Part shown: positions 25,652-34,792 of the stretch, piece after piece
How positions within the stretch are numbered: position 1 is the stretch's first letter
How the letters are laid out: every line of letters begins with the position of its first letter
Assembly (NCBI RefSeq): GCF_014076495.1
Contig: NZ_CP043575.1
Span: 1,054,001-1,118,000, forward strand
Length of the DNA stretch: 64,000 nt
Direction: 5' to 3'
Source of the DNA: Comamonas koreensis
GTDB taxonomy: Bacteria; Pseudomonadota; Gammaproteobacteria; Burkholderiales; Burkholderiaceae_C
Notes under the pieces: generated by a model
The model's input: the letters and a program-made list of their open reading frames with translations, nothing else
Database searches by the model: none
Told to the model about the DNA's origin: nothing
Made by a program: the position numbers and the translations under genes

Positions 25652-27157
25652 TTAAAAGCGTGGCAAATCTGGATGGGACAGCTTACCCGCGCGCACCAGC
25701 ATCTTGCCGTACTCGGCGCAGCGGTTCAGGGTCGGGATCACCTTGCCGGGATTCAGCGAGCCCTGCGGGTCAAATGCGGCTTTCAAGGCCAGCATCTGCG
25801 CGTTCTCCTCGGCCGAGAACTGCACGCACATGCTGTTGAGCTTTTCCACGCCCACGCCATGCTCGCCGGTGACGGTGCCGCCCATGGCAACGCTGGTCTC
25901 CAGAATGTCGGCGCCAAACAGCTCGCAGCGGTGCAGCTGGTCGGGGTCGTTGGCATCGAACAGGATGAGCGGGTGCAGGTTGCCGTCGCCGGCATGGAAG
26001 ACATTGGCGCAGCGCAGCTGGTACTTTTTCTCCATCTGCTGGATGGCGAGCAGGATATCGGCCAGGCGCTTGCGCGGAATGGTCGAGTCCATGCACATAT
26101 AGTCCGGGCTCATGCGGCCGCTGGCGGGGAAGGCGTTCTTGCGGCCGCTCCAAAAGCGCAGCCGCTCTTCTTCGTCCTGGCTGATGCTGATGGCGGTGGC
26201 GCCTGCGGCGCGCAGCACCTGGCTCATATGGGCGACCTCTTCGGCCACCTCTTCGGGCGTGCCGTCGCTCTCGCACAGCAAGATGGCTTCGGCGCTGAGG
26301 TCATAGCCGGCATGCACAAAGTCCTCGACGGCAGCAGTCATTGGCTTGTCCATCATCTCCAGCCCGGCCGGGATGATGCCGGCGGCAATCACGGCGGCCA
26401 CCGCATCGCCCGCCTTGCGCACATCGTCAAAGCTGGCCATGATGCAGCGCGCCAGCTGCGGCTTGGGAATGAGCTTGACCGTCACCTCGGTGGCCACGGC
26501 CAGCATGCCCTCGCTGCCGATCACCGCGGCCAGCAGGTCGTAACCCGGCACATCCAGCGCCTGGCTGCCAAACTCGATGGGCTCGCCCTCGACGGTGAAG
26601 CCCTTGATCTGCAGCACGTTGTGCACCGTGAGCCCGTATTTGAGGCAGTGCACACCGCCGGAGTTCTCGGCAATATTGCCGCCAATGGTGCAGGCAATCT
26701 GGCTCGATGGATCAGGCGCGTAATAGAGGCCGTAGGGTGCCGCAGCATCGCTGATGGCCAGGTTGCGCACGCCGCATTGCACCACCGCCGTGCAGGCGGC
26801 CGGGTCGATGTGCAGGATCTGGTTGAAGCGCGCCATCGACAGGGTCACGCCCAGCGCAATCGGCAGTGCACTGCCGGACAGGCCGGTGCCTGCGCCGCGC
26901 GCCACCACGGGCACCTGCAGCGCATGGCAGGCGTGCAGCACCGCCTGCACCTGGGCATAGGTCTCGGGCAGCGCTACTACCAGCGGGCGCTGGCGGTAGG
27001 CCGTCAGGCCATCGCATTCATAGGGTGTGGTGTCCTCGTCGTGCCACAGCAGGCAGTCGTCGGGCAGCAGCTTGCGCAGGGCGGCCACGACTTCGCGCTG
27101 GCGTTCTGCGCGCTCGGTCAAGGCCGCTGGGGGGGTGGAGAGGTCAACCTGGCTCAT
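25652..27157 (-). CDS. glcD: FAD-linked D-2-hydroxyacid dehydrogenase, GlcD-like
   Basis: A 501-residue flavoprotein with an N-terminal FAD-binding PCMH domain (PVVARGAGTGLSGSALPI, ACTIGGNIAENSGGVHCLKYG) and a C-terminal FAD-oxidase C domain (CANVFHAGDGNLHPLILFD, GGTVTGEHGVGVEKL, FDPQGSLNPGKVIPT). It matches GlcD of glycolate oxidase (about 499 residues), which oxidises glycolate to glyoxylate together with GlcE and GlcF. No glcE or glcF is adjacent, so it may act on another 2-hydroxyacid such as D-lactate or pair with subunits elsewhere. ATG 27157 is chosen; the frame is open to 27196. Confidence 0.87.
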   Translation of the reverse strand: MSQVDLSTPPAALTERAERQREVVAALRKLLPDDCLLWHDEDTTPYECDGLTAYRQRPLVVALPETYAQVQAVLHACHALQVPVVARGAGTGLSGSALPIALGVTLSMARFNQILHIDPAACTAVVQCGVRNLAISDAAAPYGLYYAPDPSSQIACTIGGNIAENSGGVHCLKYGLTVHNVLQIKGFTVEGEPIEFGSQALDVPGYDLLAAVIGSEGMLAVATEVTVKLIPKPQLARCIMASFDDVRKAGDAVAAVIAAGIIPAGLEMMDKPMTAAVEDFVHAGYDLSAEAILLCESDGTPEEVAEEVAHMSQVLRAAGATAISISQDEEERLRFWSGRKNAFPASGRMSPDYMCMDSTIPRKRLADILLAIQQMEKKYQLRCANVFHAGDGNLHPLILFDANDPDQLHRCELFGADILETSVAMGGTVTGEHGVGVEKLNSMCVQFSAEENAQMLALKAAFDPQGSLNPGKVIPTLNRCAEYGKMLVRAGKLSHPDLPRF

Positions 27158-27233
27158 GCCCACACTGTAGCAAGTTGCGGGCAGCGTGCCGGTCACCGGG
27201 GCAACCGCCTGCCGGCAGCGCCCCGGGGGGGCA

Positions 27234-28079
27234 TCAGCGAAAGATGACCGTCTTGTGGCCGTTCATCAGCACGCGGTACTCGCTGTGCCACTTCACTGCG
27301 CGGGCCAGCACCTGGCTCTCGGTGTCCTGGCCGCGGGCGGTCAGGTCTTCGACGGTGTCGGTGTGGTAGGCGCGGGCCACATCCTGCTCGATGATCGGGC
27401 CTTCGTCGAGGTCGGCCGTCACATAGTGGGCGGTGGCGCCAATCAGCTTCACGCCCCGGTCATGGGCCTGGTAGTAGGGCTTGGCACCCTTGAAGCTGGG
27501 CAGGAAGCTGTGGTGGATATTGATCGCACGGCCCGACAGCTTGCTGCACAGGTCGTTGGAGAGCACCTGCATGTAGCGCGCCAGCACGACCAGCTCGGCG
27601 CCTTCGGCCTCGATGATCTCGAACTGCTTGGCCTCGGCCTGGGCCTTGGTCGCCGCCGTCACCGGGATGTGGTGGAAGGGGATGTTGTAGCTGGCCGCCA
27701 GCTGGTAGAAATCGCGGTGGTTGCTGACGATGGCGCGGATGTCGATCGGCAGCAGGCCTTCCTTCCAGCGGAACAGCAGGTCGTTCAAGCAATGGCCCTG
27801 GCGGCTGACCATGATGACGGTCTTGATTTTTTCATCGGCCGCATGCAGGCGCCAGTGCATCTCAAAAGGCTTTGCAAAGGCATCCAGGTCTTCGCGCAGC
27901 TGGCTGGCAGCGCCGGTGCTGGCAAAGCGCACGCGCATGAAAAACAGGCCAGTGGCCGGGTCGTTGAACTGGGCGGCTTCTTCAATATTGCTGCCGTGCT
28001 CCAGCAGGAATCCGGATACCGCGTGGACCAGCCCCCGGCGATCAGGGCACGAGAGAGTGAGGATGTAAGCGTTGGTCAT
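27234..28079 (-). CDS. purU: Formyltetrahydrofolate deformylase
   Basis: A 281-residue enzyme with an N-terminal ACT domain (YILTLSCPDRRGLVHAVSGFL) and a C-terminal formyltransferase-like domain carrying INIHHSFLPSFKGAKPYYQAHDRGVKLIGATAHYVT and DEGPIIEQDV. It hydrolyses 10-formyl-THF to THF and formate, balancing one-carbon pools and supplying formate. The length is typical. The start at 28079 (MTNAYILTL) is chosen over an upstream in-frame start at 28133. It is followed by the GlcD-like gene in the same direction after 76 bases. Confidence 0.95.
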   Translation of the reverse strand: MTNAYILTLSCPDRRGLVHAVSGFLLEHGSNIEEAAQFNDPATGLFFMRVRFASTGAASQLREDLDAFAKPFEMHWRLHAADEKIKTVIMVSRQGHCLNDLLFRWKEGLLPIDIRAIVSNHRDFYQLAASYNIPFHHIPVTAATKAQAEAKQFEIIEAEGAELVVLARYMQVLSNDLCSKLSGRAINIHHSFLPSFKGAKPYYQAHDRGVKLIGATAHYVTADLDEGPIIEQDVARAYHTDTVEDLTARGQDTESQVLARAVKWHSEYRVLMNGHKTVIFR

Positions 28080-28713
28080 AACCTGCCATTGTCGCAGCGT
28101 TGGCCCGGGATTCTCGGTAAAACCCTCGCCCAATGGGATGGATGCGGATCGCCCGAGCCCGCATTCAGACCATGGCAGGGATTTTTGCCGAGGATCCCTT
28201 GGGGAGTTCCCCAGTCGGGATTTGGTTTTATACCCTGGTAAAACGAGGTTCCGACTTTGTAAATAAACGTCAAGATTATAAATTTATTGTTCTGTCATCC
28301 TGTGGTCATCTGGGCAAGCAGCTGACCCGGAAAACTGCAGAAAATCAAAGACATCGACCAGAACCCGTGCGGCTTTGAAGAGGATGGTGGATAAGCGCTT
28401 CCTCGCTTTCCAGGCGTTGGCAGCACGGCATTTCCGCAATCAGTCCAAGCGGGTATGCAGCCACACCACAAGGGTGGTTTCGTGGTTTTCATGTTCGGCA
28501 ATTGGGGGTAGATTGGCAGTTGGTCTCCAACCCCAAGTGAGTTTGGATTGGCCTATCGATTTCACCAAACTGCCGCCCTGACCGTGGGCATGCCCGAGCG
28601 CCATGTCCCGCTGCATGGGGCCGGGGTGCGGGTCGTCTGGCGCCAGTGCTGCCCCAGGGGCGGCCATCGCCGTGATCTGCGGGCACACGACCGATTTTTT
28701 GAGGATTTAACAG
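28080..28713. promoter_or_regulatory. Long regulatory gap upstream of the B12-dependent ribonucleotide reductase
   Basis: No convincing gene is present in these 634 bases. Near 28200-28300 is an AT-rich stretch with two dyads, TGGGGA-GT-TCCCCA (28200-28213) and GTTTTATACCCTGGTAAAAC (28225-28244), followed by TTATAAATTTATTG. They probably mark a promoter and operator for the reductase. I looked for a NrdR box and a cobalamin riboswitch and recognised neither, though a riboswitch cannot be excluded by eye. Confidence 0.4.
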
Positions 28714-31179
28714 ATGAAACGCGACACCATCACCCCGTCTCCCCAGGCCCTGGCTGCCCAGGCACCCCAGGCCATCAGCCTGGATGTGCTCAAGGAGAAG
28801 TACTTCAAGGGTGATGAGTCCAGCATCGAAGACCTGTACAGCCGCGTCGCACGCGCGCTCGCGGCGGTGGAAAAGCCCGAGCTGCAGGCCGAATGGGAAG
28901 CCAGGTTCTACGCCAACCTGCATGCCGGCGCCATTGGCGCGGGCCGCATCATGTCGGCCGCCGGTACCGACATCCAGGCCACCTTGATCAACTGCTTTGT
29001 GCAGCCGGTGGGCGACTGTATCCAGGGCTTTGACGACGAAGGCTACCCCGGCATTTACGAGGCGCTGCGCGAAGCGGCGGAGACCATGCGGCGCGGCGGC
29101 GGTGTGGGCTATGACTTCTCGCGCATCCGCCCCCGGGGCGCCGAGGTCAAGGGTACGGCCTCGATGGCCTCGGGCCCTTGCAGCTATATCAATGTGTTTG
29201 ACCAGAGCTGCTCGACGGTGGAATCGGCCGGCGCACGCCGGGGCGCGCAAATGGGCGTGCTGCGCATCGACCACCCCGATGTGATGGAGTTCATCACCGC
29301 CAAGCGCACGCCGGGCCGCTGGAACAACTTCAATGTGTCGGTGGGTGTGCCCGATGCCTTCATGCAGGCGGTGGTGGACGATGCCGACTGGCAGCTGGTG
29401 CACAGCGGCAAGCCCAATGCCAAGCTGCGCGCCGAAGGCGCGGTGCTGCGGGATGACGGCCAGTGGGTCTACAAGACGGTGCGTGCCCGGGCGATGTGGG
29501 ACACGATCATGACCTCGACCTATGATTTTGCCGAGCCGGGCATTTTGTTCCTCGACCACATCAACGACGACAACAACCTGCGCTACTGCGAGCGCATTGC
29601 CGCCACCAACCCCTGCGGCGAGCAGCCGCTGCCGTCCTACGGCTGCTGCGACCTGGGCCCCATCATCCTGACCCGCTTTGTGCGCAACCCCTTTGGCTTT
29701 GGCGGCCTGCCGAGCTTTGATTTCGACAGCTTCGAGCAGGTCGTGGCCACCCAGGTGCGTGCGCTGGACAATGTGCTGGATGCCACCTTCTGGCCGCTTG
29801 AGCAGCAGCGCGAGGAGTCGGCCGCCAAGCGCCGCATTGGTGTGGGCTTTACCGGTATGGGCAATACCTTGACGATGCTGACCCTGCGCTACTCCGACCA
29901 GGAAGGCCGTGACATGGCCAAACGCATTGCCGAATGCATGCGCGATGCCTCCTACCGCGCCTCGGTCGGCCTGGCCAAAGAGAAGGGTGCCTTCCCCAAG
30001 TTCGATGCCAAGGGCTATCTGGCCAAGGGCACCTTTGCCAGCCGCCTGCCCCAGGACATCCAGGACGACATCCAAAAACACGGCATCCGCAACAGCCACC
30101 TGCTGTCGATTGCGCCCACCGGCACCGTCTCGCTGGCCTTTGCCGACAATGCCTCCAATGGCATCGAGCCAGCCTTCTCCTGGACCTACACGCGCAACAA
30201 GCGCGAGGCCGATGGAAGCAAGAGCCAGTACCAGGTCGAGGACCACAGCTGGCGCCTGTACCGCGAGCTGGGCGGTGATGTGGAGCAGCTGCCTGCCTAC
30301 TTTGTCTCGGCGCTGGAGATGTCGGCCACCGAGCACCTGGCGATGATGGAAACCGTGCAGCCCTATGTGGATACCGCCATCTCCAAGACGGTGAACATCC
30401 CTGCCGACTATCCCTACGAGGACTTCAAGAACCTGTACCTGCAGGCCTGGCGCGCCAATCTGAAGGGCCTGGCCACCTACCGCCCCAACAGCATTCTGGG
30501 TGCGGTGCTGGAGACCACGCCGGCCGCCAAGCCCGAGGCCCCAGCCGCCGAGAAGGCCCCGGCAGCGGCGGTCGTGGACCCGATGAAGCTGGTGATCGAG
30601 CGCCGCCCCGAGGGCGAGCTCAGCGCCGTGGCCGACAAGGTCGAGTACTGGACGCAGGAAGGCCAGCAGCGCCTCTACATCATCGTCTCCTTCCTGCCGG
30701 TGCCCAGCGCCGACGGCAAGAGCATGGTGGACCGCGCGGTGGAGTTCTTCATGCCGGTGGGCCAGAGCGGCGAGTCGCAGCAGTGGATTACCTCCAGCAT
30801 GCGCCTGCTGTCGCTGGCCGCGCGCGGTGGTTTCCTCGAGCGTGCGTTGGCCGACATGCGCAAGGTCGCCTGGGACCGGGGCCCCGTGCGCCTGGGTACC
30901 TACCAGCGCGCCGATGGCACCCATGTGCCGATGTGGCATGACTCGGAAGTGTCCGCCATCGCCTACGCGGTGCAGCAAATCCTGGAGCGCCGCCGCCAGC
31001 AGAACCTGCCAGGTATCAGCCACTCCACCCTGACCCCGGCCGTGCCCGCCCCCGTGGTGAGCCAGGCGATGCAGACCATGGCTGGGAAAAAGTGCAACGA
31101 ATGCGGCGCCCATGCGGTGATCCGCAAAGATGGCTGCGAGTACTGCACCTCCTGTGGTGCAGTGGGTGCCTGCGGCTAA
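28714..31179 (+). CDS. nrdJ: Adenosylcobalamin-dependent (class II) ribonucleoside-diphosphate reductase
   Basis: An 821-residue class II ribonucleotide reductase. Key regions are MRRGGGVGYDFSRIRPRGA, the radical-site motif NPCGEQPL with Cys301, SIAPTGTVS, and a Pro/Ala-rich linker near residue 610. A C-terminal zinc-ribbon follows (CNECG from residue 794, then CEYCTSCG), also carrying the redox cysteines that reduce the active site. It makes deoxyribonucleotides with B12 as radical source, independent of oxygen. The start at 28714 directly follows a GAGGATTT-type weak ribosome-binding site. Standing alone, it needs thioredoxin for turnover. Confidence 0.96.
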   Translation: MKRDTITPSPQALAAQAPQAISLDVLKEKYFKGDESSIEDLYSRVARALAAVEKPELQAEWEARFYANLHAGAIGAGRIMSAAGTDIQATLINCFVQPVGDCIQGFDDEGYPGIYEALREAAETMRRGGGVGYDFSRIRPRGAEVKGTASMASGPCSYINVFDQSCSTVESAGARRGAQMGVLRIDHPDVMEFITAKRTPGRWNNFNVSVGVPDAFMQAVVDDADWQLVHSGKPNAKLRAEGAVLRDDGQWVYKTVRARAMWDTIMTSTYDFAEPGILFLDHINDDNNLRYCERIAATNPCGEQPLPSYGCCDLGPIILTRFVRNPFGFGGLPSFDFDSFEQVVATQVRALDNVLDATFWPLEQQREESAAKRRIGVGFTGMGNTLTMLTLRYSDQEGRDMAKRIAECMRDASYRASVGLAKEKGAFPKFDAKGYLAKGTFASRLPQDIQDDIQKHGIRNSHLLSIAPTGTVSLAFADNASNGIEPAFSWTYTRNKREADGSKSQYQVEDHSWRLYRELGGDVEQLPAYFVSALEMSATEHLAMMETVQPYVDTAISKTVNIPADYPYEDFKNLYLQAWRANLKGLATYRPNSILGAVLETTPAAKPEAPAAEKAPAAAVVDPMKLVIERRPEGELSAVADKVEYWTQEGQQRLYIIVSFLPVPSADGKSMVDRAVEFFMPVGQSGESQQWITSSMRLLSLAARGGFLERALADMRKVAWDRGPVRLGTYQRADGTHVPMWHDSEVSAIAYAVQQILERRRQQNLPGISHSTLTPAVPAPVVSQAMQTMAGKKCNECGAHAVIRKDGCEYCTSCGAVGACG

Positions 31180-31223
31180 GCCTGAAGCAGGGGCTGAACC
31201 TGGCGCCTTGCCCCCTAACGAAG

Positions 31224-31259
31224 AACGCCCGTGTCGCAAGACCGGGCGTTGGTGTTTTC
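31224..31259 (+). terminator. Terminator after the ribonucleotide reductase
   Basis: AACGCCCG and CGGGCGTT pair around an 11-base loop, followed by GGTGTTTT. It lies 44 bases after the nrdJ stop. The downstream MFS gene converges on it. Confidence 0.6.
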
Positions 31260-31290
31260 AGGCTGCTTTGAACAGGTTCTCAGACGGGCA

Positions 31291-32496
31291 TCAGCGCTGC
31301 GGCACCTTGGGCAGGAAGATGGCGACCATGCCCAAGAGCGGCAGGTAGGCGGCCATCGCGTAGACCTGTTCGATACCGCTGCGGTCGGCGATAACGCCCA
31401 GCACGGCGGCGCCCAGGCCGCCCATGCCAAAGGCCAGGCCAAAGAACAGGCCCGAGACCATGCCGATCTTGCCGGGAATCAGCTCCTGCGCGTAGACCAG
31501 GATGGCCGAGAACGCGGAAGACAGCACCAGGCCGATGATGATGGTGAGCACCACCGTCCAGGCCAGGCTGGCGTGAGGCAGGATCAGCGCGAACGGCGCC
31601 ACACCCAGGATCGAGGCCCAGATCACGGGCTTGCGGCCGATGCGGTCGCCAATCGGGCCGCCCACCACCGTGCCCACGGCGGAGGCCAGCAAAAAGACAA
31701 ACAGCAGCAGCTGCGCGTTTTGCACGCCCACGCCAAAGTGCGCCATCAGGTAGAAGGTGTAGTAGCTCGAGAGGCTGGCGATGTAGAAGTATTTGGAGAA
31801 GATCAGTACCAGCAGTACGCCCACGGCGCCCAGCACCTGCGAGCGCGGCAGGCCATTGGCCACCGGGGTGCGCGCGCCTTTGGCCGCGCGGTGCTGCACG
31901 GCGTACCAGCGGCTCACCCAGGCCAGCAGCGCAATGCCGCCGAGCGCCGCCAGGCCAAACCAGGCAATGCTGCGCTGGCCAAAAGGCACGATCACCGCTG
32001 CGGCCAGCAGCGGGCCTAGCGCCGTGCCGGTGTTGCCACCCACCTGGAACAGCGACTGCGCCATGCCATGCTTGCCGCCCGAAGCCATGCGGGCCACGCG
32101 CGAGGATTCGGGGTGGAAGATCGACGAGCCCGTGCCTACCAGGGCGGCGGCTACCAGCACCGTGCTGTAGTTGGGCGCAAAGGCCAGCAGCAGCAGACCG
32201 CCCAAGGTAAAGCACATGCCCAGCGGCAGCGAATAGGGCGTGCTGCGCTTGTCGGTGTAGAGGCCCACCAGCGGCTGCAGCAGCGAGGCGGTGACCTGGT
32301 AGACCAGGGTGATAAAGCCGATCTGGCTGAAGCTGAGCTGGAAGTTGCCTTGCAAGATGGGGTAGAGCGCCAGGATCAGCGACTGCATCATGTCGTTGAC
32401 CATGTGGGCGGTGCTGATGGCACCTAGCACGCCAAAGGCGGTGCGGGGCGGGGCAGCTTGGCGCTGGGCGGGATGGGCGGCGAGGGAGGAGTTCAT
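31291..32496 (-). CDS. MFS exporter, fosmidomycin-resistance (Fsr) type
   Basis: A 401-residue inner-membrane major-facilitator protein with about 12 hydrophobic helices. AFGVLGAISTAHMVNDMMQSLILALYPIL and GLYTDKRSTPYSLPLGM, together with GSSIFHPESSRVARMASGGKHGMAQSLFQVGGNTGTALGPL, are characteristic of the Fsr branch of drug exporters, and GPIGDRIGRKPVI is the second MFS loop motif. It likely exports a toxic small molecule. It is divergent from an AraC regulator, separated by 105 bases. Confidence 0.9.
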   Translation of the reverse strand: MNSSLAAHPAQRQAAPPRTAFGVLGAISTAHMVNDMMQSLILALYPILQGNFQLSFSQIGFITLVYQVTASLLQPLVGLYTDKRSTPYSLPLGMCFTLGGLLLLAFAPNYSTVLVAAALVGTGSSIFHPESSRVARMASGGKHGMAQSLFQVGGNTGTALGPLLAAAVIVPFGQRSIAWFGLAALGGIALLAWVSRWYAVQHRAAKGARTPVANGLPRSQVLGAVGVLLVLIFSKYFYIASLSSYYTFYLMAHFGVGVQNAQLLLFVFLLASAVGTVVGGPIGDRIGRKPVIWASILGVAPFALILPHASLAWTVVLTIIIGLVLSSAFSAILVYAQELIPGKIGMVSGLFFGLAFGMGGLGAAVLGVIADRSGIEQVYAMAAYLPLLGMVAIFLPKVPQR

Positions 32497-32601
32497 GGCG
32501 GCATGGGCCTGTGCGGTTCAAGACAAAGCCGCCATGCTAGGGCCGGGCCATTTGCCTGTCTTGCGCATTTTGGGCTAAAGTCTTCGCAAAACGGACATTT
32601 G

Positions 32602-33375
32602 ATGCCTTACTACTTCCAGACGCTGGAGGAGATGGAGCGCAGCCCTGTGCCCATCGCCTGCCATGCCACCGATTACGCGCCGGGCAGCAGCACCGGCACG
32701 CACCGCCACCCTTTCCACCACCAGCTCATCCATGCGGTGCATGGCGTGATGCTGGTCGCCTCCGACGGCGGCCAGTGGATCGTGCCGCCCACGCGTGGCA
32801 TCTGGATGCCGGCGGGTACCGAGCACCAGGTGCGCCATATCGGCGAGGTGCGCATGCGCAGCCTGTTTGTGCGCCCCCATGCCGCGCCCGGTCTGGCCGA
32901 ACAGGCGCAGGTCGTGGGCATCTCGCCGCTGCTGCGCGAGCTGATTCGCGCGGCGATGCAGATCGACATCCCTTACGCGCCCGATTCACGCGATGGCCGC
33001 TTGATGCGGCTGCTGCTCGACGAGCTGCAGGCGCTGCCGGTGCTGCCGATGCACCTGCCCAGCCCGGCCGACCCGCGGCTGCAGCGCATCTGCGGGCATA
33101 TCCAGCGCAAGCCCGACGATCAGGCCACCTTGGCTGATTGGGCGCGTTTTTTCGAGGTGGACCCCAAGACCTTGCAGCGCCTCTTTCTGCGCGACACCGG
33201 CATGGGCTTTGCCCGCTGGCGCCAGCAGGCGCGGCTGCTGCAGGCGCTGGAGCGGCTGGCACAGGGCCAGAAGGTGATCGATGTGGCGCTGGCGCTGGGC
33301 TATGACAGCCCGGGCGCCTTTGCCACCATGTTCAAGCGCCAGTTCGGCCAGACGCCGTCGGGGTTCTTCCGCTGA
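32602..33375 (+). CDS. AraC-family regulator with N-terminal cupin
   Basis: A 257-residue regulator: residues about 1-130 form an AraC ligand/cupin domain (GTHRHPFHHQLIHAVHGVMLV, PTRGIWMPAGTEHQVRHIG) and residues about 155-257 form two helix-turn-helix motifs (DWARFFEVDPKTLQRLFLRDTGMGFARWRQQARLL, VIDVALALGYDSPGAFATMFKRQFGQTPSGFFR). ATG 32602 gives a complete cupin; the longer frame upstream overlaps the promoter of the MFS gene. Its divergent position suggests that it controls the Fsr-like exporter, a common arrangement. Confidence 0.93.
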   Translation: MPYYFQTLEEMERSPVPIACHATDYAPGSSTGTHRHPFHHQLIHAVHGVMLVASDGGQWIVPPTRGIWMPAGTEHQVRHIGEVRMRSLFVRPHAAPGLAEQAQVVGISPLLRELIRAAMQIDIPYAPDSRDGRLMRLLLDELQALPVLPMHLPSPADPRLQRICGHIQRKPDDQATLADWARFFEVDPKTLQRLFLRDTGMGFARWRQQARLLQALERLAQGQKVIDVALALGYDSPGAFATMFKRQFGQTPSGFFR

Positions 33376-33765
33376 TCAGGCGCCAGGTGCAGGATGCTGC
33401 GCAAACACCTCCTTGGCCACAAACAGGCCATTGAGCGCGGCCGGAAACCCGGCATAGACGGCCATCTGCATGATGATCTCCACCACCTCCTGCTGGCTGC
33501 AACCCACATTCAGTGCCGCCTGGATATGCACCTTCAGCTGCGGTGCCGCATGGCCCATCGCGGTGAGGGCGGCCACCGTGGCTATCTCGCGGCTTTTGAG
33601 GTCCAGCCCCGGGCGGCTGTAGATGTCGCCAAAGGGGAATTCGATCAGGTAATCCGCAAAGTCAGGCGCGATACCGGCCAGGCTGGCCACCACCTGTTCG
33701 CCGGCATGGCCATCTATCTCGCGCAGCTTGTCCAGGCCACGTTGGTAGCGGGAGGTTTCAGCCAT
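33376..33765 (-). CDS. Carboxymuconolactone decarboxylase-family protein
   Basis: A 129-residue all-helical protein of the CMD family ([64 protein letters not shown]). Members include gamma-carboxymuconolactone decarboxylase and AhpD-like peroxidase partners. Only a single cysteine (NVGC) is visible in the usual position, so an AhpD CXXC activity is unlikely. Its start overlaps the end of the upstream MerR gene by eight bases, so it is a translationally coupled target of that regulator. Role perhaps in detoxification. Confidence 0.9.
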   Translation of the reverse strand: MAETSRYQRGLDKLREIDGHAGEQVVASLAGIAPDFADYLIEFPFGDIYSRPGLDLKSREIATVAALTAMGHAAPQLKVHIQAALNVGCSQQEVVEIIMQMAVYAGFPAALNGLFVAKEVFAQHPAPGA

Positions 33766-34180
33766 GGTTCGGGTCCTTCTTTGGAGCGGCGTTTTTGCGG
33801 GGCGGCGCAGAGTCCGCGCTTTCCAGCGCCTGGTAGTGGGCAATCTTGTCTTGCAGCGCCTGGGCGGCTTGCTGCATCGCGGTGATTTCGGCCTGCACCT
33901 CGGCCAGGTGCGTTTGCAGCATGGCGCGCCGCGCTGGCACGGTGGCATCGCCGGTGCTGCGCAACTGGGCGAACAGGCGCATCTTCTGGATGGGCATGCG
34001 GGTGGTGCGCAGGCGGGTCAGAAAGGCGAGCCAGGCCAGGTCTGCTGCGGCATAGCGGCGTTGGCCGCCGGCTGCACGCGCTACGGCGGCAATCAGGCCA
34101 ATGCGTTCGTAATAGCGCAAGGTGTGGGCGCTCAGCCCGGTGCGTTGCGATGCTTCTTCAATGCTGAGGGGTGGTTCCAT
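33758..34180 (-). CDS. MerR-family transcriptional regulator
   Basis: A 140-residue MerR-type activator: winged helix at residues about 4-70 ([49 protein letters not shown]), then a dimerisation coiled coil ([33 protein letters not shown]). There are no metal-binding cysteines, so it resembles NmlR/AdhR-type stress sensors rather than metal sensors. ATG 34180 is chosen because an ATG at 34207 lies within the promoter spacer described below; no ribosome-binding site precedes 34180. It forms an operon with the CMD-family gene. Confidence 0.88.
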   Translation of the reverse strand: MEPPLSIEEASQRTGLSAHTLRYYERIGLIAAVARAAGGQRRYAAADLAWLAFLTRLRTTRMPIQKMRLFAQLRSTGDATVPARRAMLQTHLAEVQAEITAMQQAAQALQDKIAHYQALESADSAPPRKNAAPKKDPNHG

Positions 34181-34186
34181 GCAGGC

Positions 34187-34217
34187 ATTGTCGAAGTTAG
34201 AGCGCACTCTAAGTCAA
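34187..34217 (-). promoter_or_regulatory. MerR-type promoter with 19-bp spacer and operator dyad
   Basis: Reading the minus strand: TTGACT (-35, 34212-34217), a 19-base spacer, then GACAAT (-10, 34187-34192). The spacer and -35 edge contain the dyad TTAGAG-N4-CTCTAA (34197-34212). An elongated spacer with a central dyad is the hallmark of MerR-activated promoters. The expected transcription start falls at or within a base or two of the merR ATG at 34180, so the message may be leaderless. Confidence 0.8.
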
Positions 34218-34303
34218 GCGTCGCCGCCGCTTTTGGGCAAAAAAAACTGTTTGCGCCTGGAGGGTACGCAAACAGCGGGGATGGGGGGCGAGAGGTGCGG
34301 CGT

Positions 34304-34609
34304 TTAGTGCACGATCACCGGTTGCTGGGCCAGGCCGGTATAGCGGTCCAGTGTGGCCTCGACTTCTTCTTCCGTCGGCGCATTGGCTTGCCAGGCCTGG
34401 ATTTGCTGGTGGAACATTTCTGCCCAGGCACCATCGAGGTACAGCTCCTTGCCGCTGCGCTTGTCCACAATCTCAAAACCCTGACGCTGCAGATGGCGCA
34501 GCGGCTCGGTAACGGTGGGGTTGGTGACGGAAGCACCATCGTTGGACAGGGGCAGCTCTGGCGTCAGGTGCAACACCACAAAAGAGTCCGAGTCGTAAAT
34601 CATTTGCAT
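34304..34609 (-). CDS. DUF3567-family protein
   Basis: A 101-residue cytoplasmic protein recognised as DUF3567, a small family common in beta-proteobacteria (MQMIYDSDSFVVLHL, then GFEIVDKRSGKELYLDGAWAEMFHQQIQAWQANAPTEEEVEATLDRYT). Function is unknown. ATG 34609 has a strong AAGGAGG six bases upstream, which decides this start over longer in-frame options. There is no signal peptide or membrane segment. Confidence 0.87.
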   Translation of the reverse strand: MQMIYDSDSFVVLHLTPELPLSNDGASVTNPTVTEPLRHLQRQGFEIVDKRSGKELYLDGAWAEMFHQQIQAWQANAPTEEEVEATLDRYTGLAQQPVIVH

Positions 34610-34792
34610 GATGTTCCTCCTTGTGAAGTGCAGGTGGTGGCAGTTTGCGGATTTGCAAGTCTGCGTCCACATGTCCGTTGTAGCAGGTTTTGATGGCATT
34701 CCTGGCAATTGGCGCCCTTTTTACGGCCAAACGTCGCAAATCAGGGACGTATCGCGCAGGCTTTGTCGTACAAAGCCGCGCAGCGCGGCGGT

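Noticed and set aside
28080..28713. A cobalamin riboswitch before the B12-dependent reductase
   Set aside because: I could not find the conserved B12-box sequence or its supporting stems by eye.
28489..31239. A 916-codon minus-strand open frame opposite nrdJ
   Set aside because: Its composition is that of an antisense shadow (Gly, Ala, His, Arg-rich, no domain), while nrdJ on the other strand has every class II reductase motif.
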